A stretch of 39,630 nt of DNA from NCBI GenBank assembly GCA_013178155.1, contig JABLXH010000043.1:1-39630 (forward strand). Direction: 5' to 3'. This document shows positions 16,360 through 23,500 of the stretch, piece after piece (the first letter of the stretch is position 1; every line of letters begins with the position of its first letter). The position numbers and the translations under genes are program-made. The DNA comes from Armatimonadota bacterium (GTDB taxonomy: Bacteria; Armatimonadota; Zipacnadia; Zipacnadales; UBA11051). Below the pieces are notes generated by a model. The model saw only the letters and a program-made list of their open reading frames with translations, was not told where the DNA came from and did no database searches.

Positions 16360-16876
16360 GGCCTTGAGCGAGGTCCGGGCCCCGCAGTATGACCGCGACA
16401 GCGGCTGTGAACCGATGCTGCTGTTCTGGTATGCGCAGCCCGGCGACACGGTGGTCGAAGGTCAGGACCTTTGCGAGATCGAGACCGCCAAGGCCGTGGT
16501 CGTAATCACCGCTCCGTGTGGGGGAGTGCTGGAGGAGATACTGGTTGGCGAGAGTCAGCCGGTGGAATCGGAGCAGCTACTGGCCCGTATCCGCCCTGCT
16601 GCGGAAGCGGCGCCGTCAGGCCGTGTCAAGGTCACACTCATTGGGGCGCCCAAGAAGTGCGCCAAGTGTGTGGCTTGTGAGGAGTTGATCGCGCGCCTGC
16701 AGGAACGTTTCCCGGGAGTGATTGATTTCCATCAGCATACCACCGACGACGCCGAAGCTGCGGAGTTTGGGGTGGTGATGCCGCCGTTCCTGGTCGTGGG
16801 CAACCTCATTGTCGCCATGGGGGCGGTGCCCGAGGAGGACAAGGTGGCCCAACTCATCGAGAAACAGCTGGGGTGA
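16352..16876 (+). CDS. Fusion of an E2-type lipoyl domain to a CxxCxxC thioredoxin-like domain
   Basis: The product has 174 residues. Residues about 8-82 form a lipoyl/biotinyl domain: WYAQPGDTVVEGQDLCEIETAKA, then APCGGVLEEILV and LLARI. The lysine in ETAKA (K47) sits where E2 subunits carry lipoate (ETDKA); it is not the biotin motif MKM. Residues about 92-174 form a thioredoxin-like fold with CAKCVAC (C103, C106, C109) after the first strand and a Pro-Pro before FLVVGNLIVAMG, a cis-proline-like position. Extra cysteines lie at residues 19, 41 and 56. The ATG overlaps the upstream gene by 8 bases and is preceded by GGAAGAG; the longer in-frame start at 16316 is inside that gene. The cysteine desulfurase starts 3 bases downstream. 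This suggests a swinging lipoyl arm serving a thiol or persulfide relay. Confidence 0.82.
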   Translation: MTEALSEVRAPQYDRDSGCEPMLLFWYAQPGDTVVEGQDLCEIETAKAVVVITAPCGGVLEEILVGESQPVESEQLLARIRPAAEAAPSGRVKVTLIGAPKKCAKCVACEELIARLQERFPGVIDFHQHTTDDAEAAEFGVVMPPFLVVGNLIVAMGAVPEEDKVAQLIEKQLG

Positions 16877-16879
16877 GGT

Positions 16880-18097
16880 ATGGCCATCTACCTGGATCAT
16901 AATGCCACCACGCCGCTGCGCCGCGAAGTCTGGGACGCCATGTCGGCGGTCGAGTTTGGGCCCGAGAAACGGGGCAATGCCTCCAGCGTGCATCGGGTCG
17001 GCGTCGGGACCCAACAGCACATCGCACGGGCCCGGGAGGCCGTAGCGGCGGCGTTGGGCGCCAGTCCCGACGAGATCGTCTTCACTGGTGGCGGCAGCGA
17101 GGCTATCAACCTGGCCTTGAAGGGAGCCTTCTGGGGTGCCGGCCGGACCGATGCGCACCTGGTCTCAACTACGGTCGAGCACCACGCCGTACACCATGCG
17201 CTGGACTGGCTGGAGCGCCGGGGGGCGAGCGTGAGCCTCTGTCCCGTGGACACCACGGGGCGGGTGGACCCGGAGTCAGTGGCCGAGGCCATCAGGCCAG
17301 ACACACTGCTGGTGTCCGTCATGCTGGTCAACAACGAGGTGGGCACGATCCAGCCGGTGGCCGAGATCGGCGCCATCTGCCGCGAGCGCGGCGTGATGCT
17401 GCACGTGGATGCCGTGCAGGGGGTAGGCAAACTGCCGGTGAGGGTGGACGAACTGCAGTGTGACCTGCTCAGCCTGTCAGCCCACAAGATCCAGGGGCCG
17501 CAGGGTGTGGGTGCGCTGTACGTCCGCCGAGGCACGCGGTTGGAGCCGCTGGTGCACGGAGGGCCGCAGGAGGGGCGACTGCGAGCGGGGACCGAAAACG
17601 TCGCGGGCATCGTGGGCCTCGGCGAGGCGTTGCGCCTGGCTGAAGCTGAGCGCGAGGGCAACTGGGCCCGGTGGCGGGACCTGCGGGAGATACTCTACCG
17701 TCTGCCCCGGGAGTTGGATGCCGTACGCGTCAACTCGCACCCCGACCTGACGCTACCAAACTGCGTCAACATGACCTTCATGTTCTGTGACGGTATGGCC
17801 CTGACCATGAACCTCAGCCTGCGCGGCATCTGCGTCTCCACTGGTTCGGCCTGTACAGCCGGCGACCTGACGCCATCACGTGTGCTGAAGGCCATGGGAC
17901 TGTCGGACAGGGCGGCGCACGGCGCCATCCGCTTCTCCATGGGCCGCGAGACGACGGCCGAGGAGCTGGAGACGACGGTGGCCGTCACCAGGGAGATCGT
18001 CGAGAGCCTGCGCCTGGTGACCAAGCCCGAGGACATCGGCAAGTGCAAGGACGACTGCCCGTGCTTCCTGACCGGCGGGCGACAAGCGGCCACCTGA
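16880..18097 (+). CDS. NifS/IscS-type cysteine desulfurase with cysteine-rich C-terminal tail
   Basis: The product has 405 residues, a fold-type I PLP enzyme that removes sulfur from cysteine as a protein-bound persulfide. It starts with the classic YLDHNATTP. EHHAV carries the PLP-stacking His, the PLP lysine is K203 in SAHKIQGPQG, RAGTENV is conserved, and the catalytic Cys is C325 in STGSACTAG, typical of group I desulfurases. Beyond the usual C-terminus is a tail with CKDDCPC (C389, C393, C395). The ATG lies 3 bases after the stop of the lipoyl-thioredoxin gene, with a purine-rich GTGAGGT in front. No IscU, IscR or Suf gene is nearby, so a role outside general Fe-S assembly, using the lipoyl-thioredoxin protein as sulfur acceptor, is plausible. 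Confidence 0.92.
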   Translation: MAIYLDHNATTPLRREVWDAMSAVEFGPEKRGNASSVHRVGVGTQQHIARAREAVAAALGASPDEIVFTGGGSEAINLALKGAFWGAGRTDAHLVSTTVEHHAVHHALDWLERRGASVSLCPVDTTGRVDPESVAEAIRPDTLLVSVMLVNNEVGTIQPVAEIGAICRERGVMLHVDAVQGVGKLPVRVDELQCDLLSLSAHKIQGPQGVGALYVRRGTRLEPLVHGGPQEGRLRAGTENVAGIVGLGEALRLAEAEREGNWARWRDLREILYRLPRELDAVRVNSHPDLTLPNCVNMTFMFCDGMALTMNLSLRGICVSTGSACTAGDLTPSRVLKAMGLSDRAAHGAIRFSMGRETTAEELETTVAVTREIVESLRLVTKPEDIGKCKDDCPCFLTGGRQAAT

Positions 18098-18104
18098 GCC
18101 GGTT

Positions 18105-20366
18105 CTAGGGCTTCCGCACGTGGAAACTGGCCTCCAGGCCCCCGACCAGTACCCGGAACTCACCGGGTTCCACGAGCCACTGCCCCTCCGCAGTGCGGAT
18201 CCTTAGGTCCCGAGGCCCCAGGGTGAACCTCACCTCGGTGCTTTCACCAGGACCCAGGGCCACCTTCTGGAACCCCCGCAGCACCTTCACCGGTGTGGTA
18301 ACGGAGCTCACCACGTCATCCACGTAAAGCTGCACCACCTCTTTTCCCGGGCGCTCACCGGTGTTCTGGACGCTAACGCACACTTCGACGTGACCAGCGG
18401 GGAGAATGCTGTCCGGCGTGACCCTCAAGTCCGAATAGGCGAAAGTGGTGTAGCTGAGCCCGAAGCCGAACTCGTAGAGAGGGTCTGGGGGCGCGAAGAC
18501 ATAGTCGCGGCCGGGGCAGTCGGGGCTTCCGGGACGCTTGTAGAACCCGCGGGCCGACGGCTTGTGGCTATAGAAGGCCGGTACGTGACCGACGCTGCGC
18601 GGGACGGTGATGGGCAGTTTCCCCGAGGGGTTGACCCGGCCGAACAGCACATCGGCCAGTGCGTGTCCTCCTTCCTCCCCGGGGTACCAGGCATCGAGGA
18701 TCGCCGGGATGTGTTCCGCCATCCAGGCGATGCTGTAGGGGCGACCGTGCACCATGACCACCACCGTGGGCGTGCCGGTGGCATGGATGGCCCGGACCAG
18801 GTCCTCCTGCACGCCGGGTGGCGTTAGCTCAGTGCGGTCGAAGCCCTCGCCGCACGTGGCGATCTCACTGCTGGTTCCCCACCCGGTTCCCGCCAGCGCC
18901 ATGCTGGCCCCGCCGATAACTACGATGGCCACGTCGCTGCTCTCGGCCGCGGCCACGGCCTCCGCGAAGCCATCGGTCGAACGCTCCCACAGCGGGCAAC
19001 CGCGAGCGTGGACGACCTCGACGCGCTTGCCTACGGCTGCACGAATGCCCTCCAGGGGTGTGACGCCGACGGCACTGGTGAGGGTGTAGTCGCCCATCTG
19101 CGCGACGTCGGCGTTGGGGCCGATGACCGCGATGCGGCGCAGAGCCTTCGGGTCCAGGGGCAGCAGCGGTCCTTCGTTGCGCAGCAGGACGATCGACTCC
19201 TGGGCCACCTCCCGCGCCAGCTTCCGGTGCGCCGCGCAGTGCACCGTCCTGGTCACCGTCGCTTCGTCGGCATACGGGTTCTCAAAGAGCCCGGCCAGGA
19301 ACTTCACGCGCAGGATGCGCCCTACCGCCTGATCCACCAGCGCCTCCGCCACCTCACCCTTTTCCACGGCCTCGAGGAGAGCCTGTCCGTACCCGTAGTC
19401 GCTGGGTGCCTCCAGGTCCAGCCCGGCCTCGAGGGCCTGTTTGCCGGCCTCGGTGGCATCGTGGGCCGTGCGGTGGAAGGTCTCCAGCATGGCCACGGCG
19501 CCATAGTCCGCAAAGACATAGCCCTGAAAGCCCCACTCCTCACGCAGGACCCGCGTCAGCAGCAGTTTGGAGGCATGGGCGGGAATGCCCTCGTACTCGC
19601 TGTAGCAGGGCATGACGGACAGGGCCCCGGCGCGGCGGATGGCAGCCTCGAAAGGGGGCAGGTACAGTGTGTAGAGGTCGTGCAGTCCCCCGGCCACCGG
19701 GGCCAGGTTCATGCCCGCCTCGGGCGAGCCGTGCGCAGCGAAGTGCTTGGGGGTGCAGACCAGATGCTTACGGTCCACCAGCGGGCCTTCCCCCTGCATG
19801 CCCCGGATATAGGCCACACCCATCTGCTCCACCAGATAGGGATCCTCGCCGTAGGTCTCCTCGACACGCCCCCAGCGCGGGTCGCGGGCCAAGTCCAGGT
19901 CGGGAGCCAAGGCCTGGGCCACGCCGACGGCTCGGGCTTCCCGCGCGATGGCCGAGGCCATGCGCCCAATCAGCTCCGGGTTCCAGGTGCTGGCGAGGCC
20001 GATGGCCTGGGGAAAGACGGTAGTGCCGCCGGACATGTGGCCGTGCAGACATTCGGAGATCACCAGCGCAGGGATGCCCAGCCGTGTCTCCTCTATCAGA
20101 TAGCGCTGCACCGCGTTGATGACTGCCGCGCTGGTGGCGGCGTCCATACGCGGGTCCTGCAGGCAGCCGATACCCATCTTCCCGAAACGCTCGCGCAGGG
20201 CGCGCGCCGACACCCCGCCTCTCGACACGAAACTCCCGGCATCGGCCATGCTCATCTGGCGGATCTTCTCAGCAAGGGTCATGCGGCCCAGCAAGTCGCG
20301 CACACGGACTTCCACGGGCAGCGAGGCATCCTGGTAGTGAACGGCACTCTGGGGCTTGGCGGGCAT
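18105..20366 (-). CDS. Glycoside hydrolase family 3 enzyme (beta-glucosidase/beta-xylosidase type)
   Basis: The product has 753 residues. The N-terminal TIM-barrel holds LARDPRWGR, CTPKHFAAHG and the nucleophile Asp287 in FADYGAVAML. The alpha/beta sandwich has IGPNADVAQMGDY, and a C-terminal fibronectin-III-like domain follows YEFGFGLSYTTF, the standard three-domain beta-glucosidase layout. It should release non-reducing-end beta-linked glucose or xylose. No signal peptide is present from the chosen ATG, so it is probably cytoplasmic or periplasmic by other means. The open frame extends to 20837, but GGAGGA just upstream of 20366 fixes the start, and the extension overlaps the divergent gene. 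It ends 7 bases from the convergent desulfurase gene. Exact sugar specificity cannot be read. Confidence 0.93.
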   Translation of the reverse strand: MPAKPQSAVHYQDASLPVEVRVRDLLGRMTLAEKIRQMSMADAGSFVSRGGVSARALRERFGKMGIGCLQDPRMDAATSAAVINAVQRYLIEETRLGIPALVISECLHGHMSGGTTVFPQAIGLASTWNPELIGRMASAIAREARAVGVAQALAPDLDLARDPRWGRVEETYGEDPYLVEQMGVAYIRGMQGEGPLVDRKHLVCTPKHFAAHGSPEAGMNLAPVAGGLHDLYTLYLPPFEAAIRRAGALSVMPCYSEYEGIPAHASKLLLTRVLREEWGFQGYVFADYGAVAMLETFHRTAHDATEAGKQALEAGLDLEAPSDYGYGQALLEAVEKGEVAEALVDQAVGRILRVKFLAGLFENPYADEATVTRTVHCAAHRKLAREVAQESIVLLRNEGPLLPLDPKALRRIAVIGPNADVAQMGDYTLTSAVGVTPLEGIRAAVGKRVEVVHARGCPLWERSTDGFAEAVAAAESSDVAIVVIGGASMALAGTGWGTSSEIATCGEGFDRTELTPPGVQEDLVRAIHATGTPTVVVMVHGRPYSIAWMAEHIPAILDAWYPGEEGGHALADVLFGRVNPSGKLPITVPRSVGHVPAFYSHKPSARGFYKRPGSPDCPGRDYVFAPPDPLYEFGFGLSYTTFAYSDLRVTPDSILPAGHVEVCVSVQNTGERPGKEVVQLYVDDVVSSVTTPVKVLRGFQKVALGPGESTEVRFTLGPRDLRIRTAEGQWLVEPGEFRVLVGGLEASFHVRKP

Positions 20367-20370
20367 GGGT

Positions 20371-20376
20371 TCCTCC
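20371..20376 (-). promoter_or_regulatory. Ribosome binding site fixing the GH3 start
   Basis: GGAGGA on the minus strand lies 4 bases before the ATG at 20366, ruling out the longer open frame that runs into the divergent gene. Confidence 0.65.
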
Positions 20377-20504
20377 GGGCGACGATACTGTGGACTCAGG
20401 CCGCCGTTCCCTGGCGGCCCCCCGGCCTGGCAGGAGCAGTGCAGGCCTCCCGTGCGGGGGCTCACACCGCGCCAGAGTCTATTCGCCGTCGGGGTGTCCG
20501 ATAC

Positions 20505-20533
20505 TTGCCTGGCGCCGCGCAGCAGGGTACAGT
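20505..20533 (+). promoter_or_regulatory. Candidate sigma-70-type promoter of the secreted-protein operon
   Basis: TTGCCT (20505-20510) and TACAGT (20528-20533) are separated by exactly 17 bases and each match 4 of 6 consensus positions. They lie in the 220-base gap between divergent genes, leaving about a 45-base leader before the ATG at 20587. The rest of the gap holds a CCGCC/GGCGG inverted repeat (20401-20417 region) and no gene. Confidence 0.4.
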
Positions 20534-20586
20534 CCGCTCTGAGGGGAACAGCGCACCTAGAAGACAAGGTGCATGGAGGTACCGCC

Positions 20587-23500
20587 ATGGGACGCTGGCT
20601 GGTGGCAATGGCAGGGCTATTGATGGCCTGCGCTGCCGTCGTGGCGCAGGAGGTGAGCAACGGGCAGGTGACTGTGGCTGCCGCAGGCCAGCCAGGAAAC
20701 TTCACTGGGCTCGCACTGCGTTCAGCCGACGGAGACCTGGCCACAGTGAAGCTCTCCAGCAACGGGCTCATGATCGCGCAGCGGGCCACGGTGACCGGTA
20801 CCACGCTACGGCTGAGCGGGCTGAACTGCGACCCCACCCCCCTTTTGGGTCCCCGGTCCTACGTCGAGGTGGAACTGCTGCCCGACAGCCCCTACCCGGA
20901 GGTACGATTCGCCCTGGACATCCGTGCCTTCGACCCGGTGGCATGGGAGAAGCGCGTCGGCACGGTCCCGTTCCACTTCCTGGTCTGCAGCTTACCCGGG
21001 GCCGAGGTGTTCCACCAGCGCGGCTGGGCCATCGGCACCCCGGTGGTGGACCAGTACATTCAGATGCAGGCTGAAGGCCCCGGCAAGACCATCGTCAGCG
21101 ACTGGTCGCGTGACTGGATGTACGCCCCGCCCATAGGCGCCTATCCCACGGCCATCGCCGGGCTGTGGAACCCCTCGCAGCGACGGTACGTCGGCTACGA
21201 CTTCCATGGCGCCCGCCTCACCGACCATACCGAGAAGGACTTCGGCACCACCTACTGCTGGCAGCAGGGCGATGACCGCGAGTTCTTCTGCCTGACCTGG
21301 CCCTTCGGCAAAGGCTACAACGGCCTTCGCTACCCGGAGACGCCCGTGCGCTGCGGGACGCACTTTCGCCTGCTCTGGTCGCGGGACATGGGCCCTGATG
21401 ACGACCCCAACCAGTTCGTGCAGCAGTTCATATGGGACACCTACGGCGAGCTCCTGCCGGATGTCGAGCGGATGAACGACCTCTCCTGGCTCCCCGCCAA
21501 CTACAGACCGACAGGCTTCGGCAAGCCCGGTCCCATGGGGAACACGGTCAGTAACACCGGCCCCGACGGCCAGAGGTGGTGGCAGCCCAATGTCCACATC
21601 GCCGGCGGCGTGAGCTACTTCAGTCCCGTGGATTACTACTACGACAGCGGCGACTCCGCCTCGCAGGCGCGGCTTGGCCGGGAGTGCCGCCAGCTCATTG
21701 ACCTCGGGAAGTGGATGGATGTGGCCGGCGACCGCTGTTTCTTCTGGCAGACACCGCTGGATGGCGGCGGGGCCGCCATGTTTGGGCCCGGTGTTGAGAC
21801 CTTCCGCCACGTCAGCGGCTGGGGGGCGGGCCTGGCCCTGTTGGACTACTGTCGCAACGAACCGGAGGGCGCGGCCGATGTGCTGCCCTACGTGGACGGC
21901 GTCCTGCGCTGGACAAAGCATATTCTCTACACCCGTAACTGCTACCCGGATGTGCCGGCGGCTCAGTTTGCCTGGAGCGCCACGCCGGGCGTGACGTTCT
22001 GCCTGAAGTACTACTACGCGTATCGCGACGATCCGCAGCGGCGGGAGCTGGCCCAGCTCGCCTATAAGCTGGCACGTAGCCTGACCTATCGGTACCTGGC
22101 CATCTGGCCCTGCGACAACAACGAGATGGACGATCTGGACTCGTCGTTCTTCATGGAACCAAACGCCGGGCTGCCATGGCTGGGCTGCGCCTGCGCCAAC
22201 GAAATCTGGGTCTACAACATCGCCATGCTCTATGAGTACGTGGCTACCGGTGACCCGATCATGGGTCACTACCTGCGGGGTATGCTGGAGCGGTACCACG
22301 AGCTCTTTCAGGATCAGTACTACCCCAGCGTTCAGGAGTATGGCGGTGCCTTCACGGAGCGACTGGGGCTTTACAAGGAGTGCGCCCAGGGGGTGGGCTC
22401 GCGGGCGACGTTCGGCGGTCTGTGGGGCGGGTTCGAGCAGCTCATCTGGCCCCTCGGCAGCGCCCGGGTCCGTGTGGTCTGCGGCGAGCGGGCCGCCATG
22501 GCCTTCAACCGCGACGGACGGCACACTGACATCGCCGACTACCAGTACGGCGGTGACGGTTCATGCTCCTTCCGGCTCGTGCCCGGTGGTCTGCAGGCCG
22601 ATGCTGCGACGCCGATGGATGTCACCGTGACCTTCCCCTTCTTCCGACTGGCCGGCAAGGCGGTCAGCATCGAGCGCGACGGCCAATCCGAGCGACTGCC
22701 CCCGGAGCGTATCACCACGTACGCCTCCGAGCCGTCCACCATCACCTTGCATGGCCTGCGACTGGGTGACACCGTCCACCTGGGCGACGCCGCGGGCGAG
22801 GCCCCGGTGCTGTCGTGCGCCATCGCGAAACTGCGCGCACTTCCCGGGGAGGAGGAGAGCTTTGTCGCGCGGGGTGACTTTCGTCTGCTTAACCTGAGCC
22901 GGGGCGCCTTCGCGGGCATCAGCCGCGACTGGAACGACATCGGCTCCTACGCGGGCTACGAGCCCGGTCTCAAGAGCTACTATGGCGTGCCCTTCCTGTT
23001 GCTGGACCCGGAACTGACCGGTGGCCCGGTGCGCGTGCCACGCCAGGGCATCGCCTACGGCGAGAAGCCTCACCACCTGTTCCTGCTGCTCGGGCGGGTG
23101 AGCGAAGGGTCGCGGGTAGTGCTGTACCGCAACGACGGGACGGCGGAGCGAGTCGACGCGACGGCGGCGGTCCCGGCGACCCGCGGCTGGCCGCCGGTGC
23201 TGGAGTGGCACCTCGACCTGCTGGCCATCGAGAACGGCGGCAGGCCCATCGCCTCCATCGCGCCGGTGGGCTGCGACATCTTCGCGGTCACCAGCCTGGA
23301 CCGGCCGACACCGAACCTGCCCGCCATCCTGCAGGTGCTCAACGCCAGGCGGGCGGAGGTCATCGCCCACCGGGAAGCCGTCAAGGACCTCGCCGAGCTG
23401 GCTCCTCTCTTTGAAGCCAACAGCGGGCGCATCGCCATCCTGCCGTTCCCGGGCACCGGCAATCCACGAGTCAACCCCGTGGTGGGGATGCTGAAAGAGG

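Noticed and set aside
16072-16876. Reading the lipoyl domain as a biotin carrier (BCCP-like) domain
   Set aside because: The modified-lysine turn reads ETAKA, as in E2 lipoyl domains, and lacks the (A/V)MKM biotin motif; no carboxylase genes are nearby.
19008-21074. A 688-codon plus-strand open frame across the GH3 gene and the divergent gap
   Set aside because: It runs antisense to clear GH3 catalytic motifs and through the promoter region; product is His/Gly/Arg-rich with no known fold.
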